A stretch of DNA of 64,000 nt, taken from NCBI GenBank assembly GCA_049724395.1, contig JAUGWO010000184.1:59317-123316 (forward strand), given 5' to 3'. Made by a program: the position numbers and the translations under genes. Below, piece after piece: positions 46,080-54,739 of this stretch (position 1 is the first letter of the stretch; the number at the start of each line of letters is the position of its first letter). This DNA comes from Spongospora subterranea f. sp. subterranea (taxonomy: Eukaryota; Endomyxa: Phytomyxea; Phytomyxea; Plasmodiophorida). The notes below the pieces were generated by a model. It saw only the letters and a list, made by a program, of their open reading frames with translations. It did no database searches and was not told the DNA's origin.

Positions 46080-46497
46080 AACGTGTTGATCAAACGTGCT
46101 TTTGCTCGTTTCTTGGTATATTCTGGTGTTAACCGTTTCTTGACCCGTTGCCGATTTTTAGCGACAACCGGATGATCCCTGTCATAATGGCGTTCACAAT
46201 AGGTGAACACTTATTTGGACACACCATTATGCGCGTGTTCAAGTGCTCATGCAAGTCGTTCGTCGACTTACAACATCTGAAGCGCCATCTGCTGACGAGC
46301 AAGGGCCGCTTGCTGCATCCGGAATTGGATCCTGAAGACATCAAAACTTGGACTGCGACGACCACGCCGTCCTTGTTTCAAGAACGCCATTATGACAGGG
46401 ATCATCCGGTTGTCGCTAAAAATCGGCAACGGGTCAAGAAACGGTTAACACCAGAATATACCAAGAAACGAGCAAAAGCACGTTTGATCAACACGTT
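46080..46497. repeat. Perfect 116-bp inverted repeat with 186-bp spacer
   Basis: The arm at 46080-46195 is the exact reverse complement of 46382-46497; I found no mismatch by eye. The arm is protein-coding in style: read outward in either direction it gives ERHYDRDHPVVAKNRQRVKK followed by RLTPEYTKKRAKARLINT. The flanks beyond the arms differ. Perfect identity means the duplication is very recent, under gene conversion, or an artefact. Confidence 0.92.
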
Positions 46498-46642
46498 GAA
46501 GACCATTGAGGAAGCCAACGCATCCCTGGTCATAACAGAGGCAATGCCTCTAACCGATGTGCAAACGAAACAACAGTGGTTGCGACACAATGTTGAACTG
46601 TATATATGGAATACTGTGCGACGCAATTTCAAGGGTGGCTAA
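46205..46642 (+). CDS. Hypothetical protein with C2H2-like finger
   Basis: The frame gives HTIMRVFKCSCKSFVDLQHL, KRHLLTSKGRLLHPELDPED, then the basic segment encoded in the right inverted-repeat arm, and ends WNTVRRNFKGG, stop at 46642. The C-x1-C ... H-x-H spacing in CSCKSFVDLQHLKRH resembles half of a C2H2 finger. It may be a domesticated or decaying transposon protein given the surroundings. Frame and start are uncertain, since the ORF opens inside the left arm. Confidence 0.3.
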   Translation, partial: EHLFGHTIMRVFKCSCKSFVDLQHLKRHLLTSKGRLLHPELDPEDIKTWTATTTPSLFQERHYDRDHPVVAKNRQRVKKRLTPEYTKKRAKARLINTLKTIEEANASLVITEAMPLTDVQTKQQWLRHNVELYIWNTVRRNFKGG

Positions 46643-46890
46643 TTTTAAAAGGGCCACTAGAAAAGACTGGATCAAAAAGCTGGATCAAAAAGTTCGTGCC
46701 AGTTTTTGAATCCAGTCATGACGTTCAAAAGACTGGATTCAATCATTCGAATTAAATCAGAGGCCCCGCCATACAAATGAGTGTCTGGTAACCACGGGGT
46801 TGAAAACGCCGTTAGGGCGTAACGCCGTTTGGCGTACAATTACGCGGAGTTACCAGACAGTCTTGAACACCGGTACCCTCGCACAGAATC

Positions 46891-47560
46891 ATGGCGAAAA
46901 AAGATAATACTCGCGCTGTCTGGGATTAAGCGAAGAACACGTTCCTGATAGAGTTGCTGCAGACGCAGTCGGACATCGGCAAGCATGCAGACTCTGGATG
47001 GAAAAAGGAAGCCTGGGTGGCAGTGAGCTTACAATTTGCTGCTTTATACCCAGGTTTTGAAAAATCCCAGTTAAAGCACCGGGTTGATTCCGTAGGTTCA
47101 AAAGCAGCGGAGATATATTTTGTTTACTTTTGTTATAGCTGAAGAAAGATTTTGAACTTTTCAAAACGATAAAAGAGAATTCCGGGTTCGGATGGGATCC
47201 TGAGATAGAGACCCCTACGGCGCCCGACGAAGTCTGGGACCGATTAATTGAGGTATATTTCTAAACCCAGAAAACTATTTCTTGAAATCTCATATGCAAT
47301 GAACTCAGTCTAACAAGGCTTAAAAGAAGTTTCGGGGGAAACCGTTTCCTCTTTTCGGATCGGGTATCCTGTCTATTCGATGGGGCCATTGCTACAGGTG
47401 AGTTTACTCGTGCCCTTCAGGAGTTCGAGGATCCTGAACCTTCACAATCGGAGTCACAATCATTGCAGTCAAACGCATCGCCGGGCGTCAAAAAACGCAA
47501 ACGAGTGTCAGCAACCGGCGGCTCTCCACCTCCTTGCTCTGACAATACGCCGCGTCGAAA
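46891..47560 (+). pseudogene. Harbinger-associated Myb/SANT-like DNA-binding protein
   Basis: From the ATG at 46891 the frame reads MAKKDNTRAVWD and then an in-frame TAA, after which AKNTFLIELLQTQSDIGKHA, DSGWKKEAWVAVSLQFAALY, PGFEKSQLKHRVDS continues. A 48-bp intron (GTAGGT...TATAG) leads to LKKDFELFKTIKENSGFGWD and DEVWDRLIE. After another intron (about 47250-47315) the frame gives LFDGAIATGEFTRALQEFED and a basic tail. This W...L...K....W layout is the Myb/SANT-like domain that accompanies PIF/Harbinger nucleases and binds the element's ends. Apart from the early stop the frame is intact. Confidence 0.6.
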
Positions 47561-47572
47561 TCGATCGGCTGG

Positions 47573-47811
47573 TCATATGCTAGCCGAATCAATGAGACTA
47601 TTTGTGGAATATAACATGAACCAAAGATGTTCAAAAGTTTCCCGTTCCATTCGCATGTTTTCGCGAAACCTTCGTCTATTTCCATGCAGAAGCTCTTTTA
47701 TCCAGGCGTCGCCTGACAAGGACGATGTCCTGCAAGGTTCTTTCATACAAAAAGTCACAGAGTACCACAAACATATCAAAAGAAACACGACGTCAACAGG
47801 AGAAGACATGA
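47573..47811 (-). pseudogene. Harbinger nuclease, N-terminal remnant
   Basis: On the minus strand an ATG at about 47811 starts MSSPVDVVFLLICLWYSVTF, followed by SGDAWIKELLHGNRRRFREN and MRMERETFEHLWFMLYSTNS. The G.RRRFRE..RM....F..L pattern is the usual start of PIF/Harbinger DDE nucleases. The reading frame runs into the tail of the SANT gene and stops after about 80 residues, so the catalytic core is missing. A second inverted copy lies at 48073-48320 on the plus strand. Confidence 0.6.
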
Positions 47812-47826
47812 TATAAATTGGATGCT

Positions 47827-48055
47827 CAAGAGCGCGTCTGGTAACCACGCTAACGGAGCTTGTAACGCCGTTACGGTGTCCAAAACGCCGTTATCTCCCC
47901 TAACGACGTTACAAAATAAAATCCGTGGCGTCTGGCAACAAACGGAGTTATTTTCGTAACGCCGTTAGGGCCCTTGTAACGCCGTTATGAAAACGGAGCT
48001 CTGAGCTCCGTTTGGGCGCCGTTTTCAAATTGTCGGAATTCTGCGTGGTGTATTA
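47827..48055 (+). repeat. MITE-like unit, copy 1 of a fold-back pair
   Basis: A non-coding stretch of about 230 bp begins GTCTGGTAACCACGC and is dense in GTAACGCCGTTA-type words and their complements. Its inverted counterpart is 48437-48663, with most words shared. An internal GGAGCTCTGAGCTCC palindrome is present in both. Confidence 0.7.
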
Positions 48056-48436
48056 AGCATCCAAATTATATCATGTCTTCTCCTGTTGACGTCGTGTTTC
48101 TTTTAATATGCTTGTGGTACTCTGTGACTTTTTGTATGAAAGAAACTTGCAGGACATCGTCCCTGTCAGGCGACGCCTGGATGAAAGAGCTTCTGCATGG
48201 AAATAGACGAAGGTTTCGCGAAAACATGCGAATGGAACGATGTTATATTCCACAAATAATCTCATTGATTCGGCTAGCATATGACCAGCCGATCGATTTC
48301 GACGCGGCGTATTGTCAGAGCTCATTTCTCGCCCATGATTCTGTGCGAGGGTACCGGTGTTCAAGACTGTCTGGTAACTCCACGTAATTGTACCGTTGTT
48401 AGGACATACCGCCGTTGGAGTAAATTCGCCTTCAAC

Positions 48437-48663
48437 CCCGTGGTTACCAGACGCGCTCTAATACACCACGCAGCCCCAAACGGAGCTCAGAGCTCCGTTT
48501 TTAAAACGGCGTAAAGGGCCCTAATGGCGTTACGAAAAATAACTCCGTTTGTTGCCAGACGCCACGGATTTTATTTTGTAACGTCGTTAGGGGAGATAAC
48601 GGCGTTTTGGACACCGTAACGGGCGTTACAAACTCCGTTAGCGTGGTTACCAGACGCGCTCTA
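48437..48663 (-). repeat. MITE-like unit, copy 2 (inverted)
   Basis: Reverse complement of 47827-48055 with scattered differences, ending GTGGTTACCAGACGCGCTCT. Together with copy 1 it can form a long hairpin enclosing the deleted Harbinger copy. Confidence 0.7.
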
Positions 48664-48710
48664 ATGGAGGCCGTAGTCCAGCAATACGACTTTGGCTCAG
48701 GTTGGCAGGT

Positions 48711-49510
48711 TTATGGGTTGTTGGGGTTACGGGTCACCTCCCAGGCTTTCAAATCGTTGTTGAACCGACTATCTACCAACGCTTCGATCTCGAATCCGGC
48801 TCCGTCATGAGCGACTTGCTGAAGTACTTCTTCAGTAACGTGCAGAGTTGAATCACAATAAAAACGGAGCCTGCCGCAATGAATTTCTGAGGCAATCTTG
48901 GTTACCAAGTTTTCAACTTTGAAGATGTAATCTGATACAACACCGATAATTTGATGAGGCCCAACTCAACACCTAATGCAAAATTGGGCAATATAGATCG
49001 TCGTCTCGAACATTTGTAACTTCTCTGCGTAAATTGCGCTGGTGCTCGATGTCTTTATGCATGAATTTCATTCGATGATGCAGCGTGTCAACTAAATCGG
49101 CCAGAGCTTGCGAGGAAAAAGGTTCTTGAGGAACTTTTTTTTGCCACATGCCAAATAGCATCAAGAGGGGAACTTGGATTCAAACCAGTGAATAGAGTTA
49201 TTGCGGCTGGGCGATCCTTAGGTTGATAATGATTCAAACTGAAACGAATCAAAGGAAGGAGAGAAGGCCAATCGCAGAAAGGAAGCCGGAATTCGGACAG
49301 AAGCGATCTCATAACTTGCAAAAGATGAACATTGATTACCTCAACAGTCCCATTGGACCACGGGCAATATGCCAGTGTAAAATGGTGTTTGGCATGTGGC
49401 GCAAGACATAGTTCCTCAATGAGGTTGGTCAAGGAATGCGATCCTCGATCCGATACCCAGGTATAAGCAACTCCATACCTGGTAAACCAATCAAATAGAG
49501 ACTCCCACAA
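48711..49510 (-). mobile_element. Ty3/gypsy retroelement fossil (3' pol fragment)
   Basis: A broken remnant on the minus strand. It retains part of the integrase core (YCPWSNGTVE is readable), the region after it, and near the left end a chromodomain-like segment (FEIEALVDSR). No reverse transcriptase, protease or gag part and no LTR was recognised within it. It carries at least a few breaks and looks old. Family: Ty3/gypsy, possibly a chromodomain-bearing lineage. Confidence 0.7.
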
Positions 49511-50015
49511 AAGCTGCCGTTTCCTCCAAACAGGGAAAAAAGTCTACAAATGCTGACAGATCGTCTCGTATAACCAAAATATTACGCAATCGTTTGAAAG
49601 AGGTGGCAGCTTCGGGTTTAGGACAGTGTAAAAGACTTTGAGAGGTGGCAGCTTTAGCGAAGACTCGTCCAGACTTGAATCAAATATCTGGCAAACTCTG
49701 CAGAAGGCTGGACACTCTGGACGGTTCTATGCCGTTGTTCAAAACTTGATGAAAGGGCTGATATCGCAGTCGACTTCTTCGTCCGTCGATTCAGATTATT
49801 TTCGTTTGCAAGTTGTTGAAATTATTTTATAAGTTTGGGACAAGATTTGATCTCCTGGTGTGGCCCGTTTGTAGGCAATTGGAACAAGTCATGAACGTCT
49901 CTTTGCACACCTTCGCCACGACTGCTGTATTTGCCCTTTCATTCGGTTTTGTAACGGCAACAAAACTGTTCAGGTTATCCACCGTTTCTGTGGGAGACTA
50001 AAAAAACGGTGTCAA
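49511..50015. other. Repeat-like region with a possible zinc knuckle (minus)
   Basis: Mostly unrecognised. On the minus strand at about 49950-49850 a short frame contains TCSNCLQTGHTRRSN, which recalls a CCHC-type knuckle found in many mobile elements. This is weak evidence. Confidence 0.2.
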
Positions 50016-50471
50016 TTAGAACAAGTTAACATTACCAGTAGTTCCCTGTTGTAGAGTGTAGAAGAGGTATCTTGACAGGTTGCACTGCTCCGGGAGATTT
50101 AGGGAACGATACATTGCACGTCCACTGTTGACGAGGTCATCATAGATATAGAAACCCTTCAGCAGAACGTCGTTTCTTCGAACAATTGCAAAAAAATGGC
50201 AGCCCGAGTTCTTAGATGAGTAAATGCGGCCCATCAACTGCCAGTCACGACCGTCCACACTCATAGTTTCAGGACATCGGAACTGTTCACTCTCAATATC
50301 CATACCTAGTTCAATGAATAGCACCTTGTTCGATAACTTCACTTTAGTTCTGCAGTGAATTACTTTCAGGTGGCAGCAATTGCAGCCCCTCAGCATCCAG
50401 TCGTCAATGCCGGTTGTTGACCACCGATTCAAAATATCGGGAAGATTGTCACCTAGTTGCGGAACCACCAA
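50016..50471 (-). CDS. Unrecognised ORF with a C19-peptidase-like His box
   Basis: An open frame of 151 residues, probably part of a larger or mobile gene. It includes WMLRGCNCCHLKVIHCRT, VLFIELGMDIE and the segment GRIYSSKNSGCHFFAIVRRN, then GFYIYDDLVNSG. HFFAIVR...FYIYDD resembles the C-terminal His box of ubiquitin-specific peptidases (H...V+...WY.YDD). No Cys box is present here, so activity cannot be claimed. It lies among transposon debris and may be a fragment of an element-encoded protease. Confidence 0.3.
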   Translation of the reverse strand: MVVPQLGDNLPDILNRWSTTGIDDWMLRGCNCCHLKVIHCRTKVKLSNKVLFIELGMDIESEQFRCPETMSVDGRDWQLMGRIYSSKNSGCHFFAIVRRNDVLLKGFYIYDDLVNSGRAMYRSLNLPEQCNLSRYLFYTLQQGTTGNVNLF

Positions 50472-50752
50472 CGCAGAAATCTCCTGAAGATTACAATTTC
50501 ATCAATAATCGCCAATACAAGACTCTTCCCAATCAACATACAATAACAGACAAACTCCTTTCAGAGTAACTATTTTCATGTCCAGCGTCACAGAAGCGAT
50601 TGATTAAGGGGCACATATACAGACGGGACATGAACGCCCAGATGTTGTTGAATATCGGAAATGGTACGATTACTTAATTCGTTTACAGATTTACCAGAGG
50701 TACATAACATGGTGTTATTCACGTTCTTACAATCGTTCGAGCAACTGTATAC

Positions 50753-50963
50753 ACGCCTATTATATCAACATCTGATACTCAAACAAAGATTAAGCATTTC
50801 TTTTCTGTTGAAAGCGTCGTGGGCGATGATGCTGATGGGGTCCATGTCGGAGTCTCAGTTTGAGGCTATATGGTCGCAATGCTTGGGACACGCCCACCGC
50901 TTTCAACAGAAAAGAAATTCTTAATCTTTGTTTGAGTATCAGATGTTGATATAATAGGCGTGC
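50753..50963. repeat. Inverted repeat, about 64-bp arms, 83-bp spacer
   Basis: 50753-50816 and 50900-50963 are near-perfect reverse complements (shared words CACGCCTATTATATCAACAT and CTGATACTCAAACAAAG). The arm is part of the hAT-like BED protein coding stretch on the minus strand. A small fold-back like several others nearby. Confidence 0.85.
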
Positions 50964-51240
50964 ACAAGTCCGGATGAAGTGCCAAGAGGTGCCTCCGGAA
51001 ATTAGAAGTGCTTTTGACTTTCCACTGAACAGACTTGTTCTTGGATGCGCAGAGTTGAGAGAAAAACGGATAAGAATCAGAAGCTTTTTCTCCAATAAAA
51101 GCGAAGACGTCTGAGGTCGTCTTTCGATTTTCAGTCGCTGAACTTGGAAGTGCTGACGGCACCACACTGGGCACACCACTGCTCCCGTCGATATCAATGG
51201 CGACAGGCTGATCGGACATTCGCGACAAGGTATCACTCAT
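50866..51240 (-). CDS. hAT-type transposase, BED zinc-finger end only
   Basis: The minus-strand frame starts MSDTLSRMSDQPVAIDIDGS and contains TSDVFAFIGEKASDSYPFFS, then VQWKVKSTSNFRRHLLALHP, an H-containing BED-finger-like pattern, ending in a stop at 50866. hAT transposases begin with such a finger; the catalytic and dimerisation parts are absent. Just beyond its start (51379-51462) the DNA is rich in GACCCG/CGGGTC words, typical of hAT subterminal regions, so the 5' end of the element is probably near 51470. It is a truncated DNA transposon. Confidence 0.5.
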   Translation of the reverse strand: MSDTLSRMSDQPVAIDIDGSSGVPSVVPSALPSSATENRKTTSDVFAFIGEKASDSYPFFSQLCASKNKSVQWKVKSTSNFRRHLLALHPDLCTPIISTSDTQTKIKNFFSVESGGRVPSIATI

Positions 51241-51479
51241 GAAGGTCGAAGGAAGGATACTCGAGAAAGACGAGTTAGACGACCATGGTTCGATACTCAG
51301 CCCGCAGATCGCAAATGCGCACGCAGTAAATCACAGTCGAAGAAACAATTGCGCACGCAGTTTATCTATACAACAGTCAGACCCGTGGAGATTTTGCTGA
51401 CCCGGGTAAACCCGTTGCAAAATTATTCTTAGACCCGACCGACCCGGGTCTGACGGGTTGACAACTCCAGTCACAATCA

Positions 51480-51931
51480 AAAGTGTAAATTATACTGACT
51501 GGCTTAATCTATTCTAAATGACTTAGCGTTATACGAATTGTACACCGTAGACTCTCTTATACGTAATTGATATGGTCCGTGGACGGAGACTCAAAAGTAG
51601 TACAATTCTGTTCCTCCGAGGAAAAAAAGGTTAACATCATAAATGTCCGTGAAAATTTTTTCCAAATAAACGCATTTGAAGTTTTCAGCATTAATATCAG
51701 TGCAAAATTGCTGCAGCATGTTGATTCAAGCTCCAATGCTGGCTTCAAGATACCCAAAAACTCCAGCGGGACGCGTTTAAGATGATGGCACTGAATTCAT
51801 ACATTGTTGAAAGTAATATTAGTGCAAAATTGCTGCATCATGTTGATTTTATTGGCCATCTAAGATATCACCCATCATTTCATCGATGTCTAGTACGGTG
51901 AGGTCCGTATCTGGCGGTCGCTTCAGTAATA
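51480..51931. other. Unrecognised AT-rich spacer
   Basis: Short frames exist on both strands (51557-51785) without a recognisable domain. The word ATTAGTGCAAAATTGCTGCA and variants occur twice (near 51690 and 51815), a short direct repeat. Nothing else. Confidence 0.3.
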
Positions 51932-52171
51932 CTCCCTCTGTTCGGAAATAAGAGTCCCATTTCAAACAACTGCGTGGATTAAGGCCATTTTTAGCGCCAT
52001 CCAGTTGATTTCAACATGCATTGGAATATTAAGCATAGGTGCAGTCTTTGTCCAATCTTGAAGCGCCAGCAATAAATACTTGCCTCAAAACCGCCGAGGT
52101 AAAAGTTGGGTATTCGTTCGAAACCTCCAACGGCACCGCTGCTTTCACATAGCCGAGTTTTCTTGTAAAAA

Positions 52172-52784
52172 CATGTCTGCACCAGGAGTAGGTCCGAATT
52201 TGCCCTGTGAAAACATCAAGTCGCTGAGAAGTACCATAGATGGAGAGCAACAAGTTTTCGAAAATCTTATCGTTGATGCAGATTTCTCACACAGAAAAGG
52301 GAAAACAAGCGTTACAGTTAGTCAAAGACGTGTCATTTATGAATATCTTTTGAAAATGAGTGTCGCAGGAAAACTTGCTCGCGGTTCAATCTTGTTGGCA
52401 AGTCGCCAATTTTCTGTTGCCAGAAAAACTGTCAGTCGAATCTGGAATCAAGGCAAAAAGTCTTCTAACCTTGGAACAGGCCCAGCAGATGTTTCATCCA
52501 AAAAACGAGGCCGTGTTGGAAGGAAGAAAACGGTCATCACGCCGGAGCAAGTAAAACAAATTCCATTGCAGAAGCGAACAAATATTCGATCAATCGCTTG
52601 CGCTCTGAATGTATCAGTCTCTACTGTTCATAATCGGATTCAACAAGGCATTCTTAAACCTCATTCGAACGCTTTGAAACCATATTTAACTGAAGCTAAT
52701 AGGCTTGAAAGACTCAGATTCTGTATCTCGATGGTGAACATATATGAGCAGCAAGAATCGTCCTGCAGGCACTATGGTGACTGA
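52172..52784 (+). pseudogene. Mariner transposase, DNA-binding half
   Basis: The ORF starts MSAPGVGPNLPCENIKSLRS. It contains two helix-turn-helix regions: RRVIYEYLLKMSVAGKLARG with VARKTVSRIWNQGKKS, and the later RTNIRSIACALNVSVSTVHN. It then continues with RIQQGILKPHSNALKPYLTE and RLRFCISMVNIY, at which point the catalytic first half should follow but does not. The frame instead ends shortly after (EQQESSCRHYGD). The family resembles mariner-like elements common in oomycetes and some fungi. Confidence 0.65.
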
Positions 52785-53082
52785 ACCCATTGAATCAGTT
52801 AATAAGGATGTGATCCGAAGACATTTGATTCATGACATTATGCCTGCAATTCGTTTGAAATGGCCCCGGGTCTGGTCGCAGCCGATCTTCTTGCAACAGG
52901 ACAATGCAAAACCTCACCTCGATCCATCTGATGCAGAATTCAACGTGGACGCGGCCAAAGACGGATTTGAAATCAAATTAACGTTCCAGCCAGCAAATAG
53001 TCCAGACATGAACGTTTTAGATTTTGGGATTTTTTCAGGCCATTCAGTCCTTGCAGTACCAAAAGTCTCCAAAGACCATTGA
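52780..53082 (+). pseudogene. Mariner transposase, C-terminal DDE half
   Basis: The frame reads TEPIESVNKDVIRRHLIHDI and PIFLQQDNAKPHLDPSD with the second catalytic Asp (DNAKPH), then FQPANSPDMNVLDFGIF with the third. It follows the N-terminal half with the intervening first catalytic Asp region missing; that region is found inverted downstream. Confidence 0.65.
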
Positions 53083-53115
53083 GATTAGGTCATCAATGGT
53101 CTTTGGAGACTCTTG
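53063..53115. repeat. Short palindrome, 21-bp arms
   Basis: AGTCTCCAAAGACCATTGA at 53068-53086 is mirrored by TCAATGGTCTTTGGAGACT at about 53094-53112. It marks the point where the plus-strand transposase piece meets the inverted piece. Confidence 0.85.
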
Positions 53116-53420
53116 GTCTTGCAACTGCTGCCATAAACATTATCTTGTCTATTAACCGCTTACTTTTACACGTGCGGTAAGGCTCAGTCTCATCGGATGC
53201 TAAGTAAATTCGCTTGTTTGTTTCTGTCATGAAAACCCACTTCTCGTCAATGTGCATCACATTCATCATGTCATGGAAGACTGGTTCTGCGGATCCATAT
53301 ATGTTCACCATCGAGATACAGAATCTGAGTCTTTCAAGCTTATTAGCTTCAGTTAAATATGGTTTCAAAGCGTTCGAATGAGGTTTAAGAATGCCTTGTT
53401 GAATCCGATTATGAACAGAA
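53095..53420 (-). pseudogene. Mariner transposase, inverted middle part
   Basis: The minus strand reads SVHNRIQQGILKPHSNALKP (shared with the plus-strand copy), continues past SMVNIY into EPVFHDMMNVMHIDEKWVFM with the first catalytic Asp (HIDEKW), then TETNKRIYLASDETEPYRTC and IMFMAAVARPR. Arms shared with the plus copy are 52612-52747 and 53290-53420. Confidence 0.65.
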
Positions 53421-53429
53421 AAAGAAGGA

Positions 53430-54149
53430 GAAGAACCACACCAAATCATCGGCGGGTTTTGCAAATTTGACGCAATCCGACCCTGAGGAATTCAATGGAT
53501 ATCGCGTTGTAACCATCATCAACGCTAGTACTGTTGACGTATATCGTATTGAGAGTGGAGCAAATGTTTCTATCACGAATGACCGATCAAATCTCAAGAT
53601 CTACCAAAGCATTACCAAACTGATCTTTATACAGGCATGGTCGGGCACTAAATTTGCTGGTAAATAACGCTTCATGAGCAAAGAGTCGTCAAGATGACAG
53701 GTACCTTCTATCGAGCGTGAGGATGTCAAATAGCTGCAAATAAACTTAAGCTCGAAAAAAAAAATATAAAAAATAAATAAGAACGAAATAAACTCGGATC
53801 CGATTCTGAACAGTTATCGGTTCAAATTGATGTGATTGATTCCAATCACAGTGAAGATATCGATTCTCAAGGTGTGTAATGACAGTGCAGATCTAGACTC
53901 TATGTTCAATTGCCGATCAGATTCCCATCCTGTCTCAAGTCATTTAGCAAACATTCAATCAGCTATAGAATTTTAAGGTGTGTAATCACAATACAGGGCT
54001 GTCAAGGTTTTTTCTGACGTCCAATCCTATAAATCACCACAGTGAAACACAACTACCGTAATTACTTTGATCCCCAGTGCTCATCATCACTGAGAGCATG
54101 ACGGTAACGTCAGCTGACACTGTGTCGACAGCTGATTTAATTTCCGTAG
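53430..54149. other. AT-rich stretch, no recognised gene
   Basis: A plus-strand frame at 53467-53667 (DPEEFNGYRVVTIINASTVD) has no family I can name. The rest is AT-rich with an A-run near 53755-53780. No feature. Confidence 0.3.
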
Positions 54150-54735
54150 AAAATGAAGTTTTAACGCTGTAAATCGAAACTCCTGAAATTGTTATCAAAA
54201 CTACACCAGACGAATGGTGTAAGAAATGTTATCATCGCACAATGGGTCAAATGTCTAAACGCACACTTCGCCGGGTGCCTGGAGCACGTCTGTAGAAAGT
54301 GGGTGACGACGAACTTGATCGCGTTAGCAAGCGACTCCATAGCTAAATGATTGAAAAATCCAGCTCCTGTCCAAGATGTTCATGACTAGGGTTACCATAC
54401 AGTAGAATATGGCACTAACTCTTGAAAACCAGAGTGCATTTGGACTACAAGAGTCTGGGTTTCAAGAGTTAGTGCCATATTCTACTGTATGGTAACCCTA
54501 GTCATGAACATCTTGGACAGGAGCTGGATTTATCAATCATTTAGCTATGGAGTCGCTTGCTAACGCGATCAAGTTTGTCGTATCCGATATTTTGGAAACG
54601 TGCTCCCGACATTCGGGAAAGTGTGCGTTCAGACATTTGACCCATTGTGCGATGATAACATCTCTAACACCTTCGTCTGGTGTAGTTTTGACAACAATTT
54701 CAGGAGTTTCGATTTACAGCGTCAAAACTTCATTC
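54150..54735. repeat. Long palindrome, about 280-bp arms
   Basis: 54150-54430 is the reverse complement of about 54455-54735, with a loop of roughly 25 bp near 54443. The inner 70 bp are almost perfect (CCTAGTCATGAACATCTTGG mirrored), and the outer arm (for example AACTTGATCGCGTTAGCAAG mirrored near 54560) has scattered differences. The arms contain short open frames (MESLANAIKFVVSDILETCS on the plus strand) without a recognised domain. Such a structure would form a very stable hairpin in DNA or RNA. Confidence 0.9.
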
Positions 54736-54739
54736 GACC

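Larger units (their letters stand above)
46783..48663. mobile_element. PIF/Harbinger-related element, compound fold-back with MITE-like parts
   Basis: GTCTGGTAACCAC begins the left end (about 46783) and GTGGTTACCAGAC closes the right end (about 48648). A long unit (46783-47826, plus) contains a Myb/SANT-type gene and the start of a Harbinger nuclease. A non-coding unit (47827-48055) rich in AACGCCGTTA-type words follows. Next comes an inverted, internally deleted copy of the long unit (48056-48448), and then an inverted copy of the non-coding unit (48437-48663). The same GTCTGGTAACCAC end word also occurs internally (about 47833, and inverted near 48437), so at least two elements are joined head-to-head. 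Target-site duplications could not be assigned with confidence. Confidence 0.7.
51932..53430 (+). mobile_element. Tc1/mariner-type transposon, rearranged
   Basis: The left end reads CTCCCTCTGTTCGGAAATAA after a TA dinucleotide, strikingly like Stowaway/mariner termini. Inside are mariner-type transposase pieces: the N-terminal DNA-binding part (52172-52747, plus), the catalytic second half (about 52780-53030, plus), and, inverted, the catalytic first half together with a second copy of the end of the DNA-binding part (53420-53095, minus). A right terminal repeat was not identified. The right boundary is therefore a guess. Confidence 0.65.
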
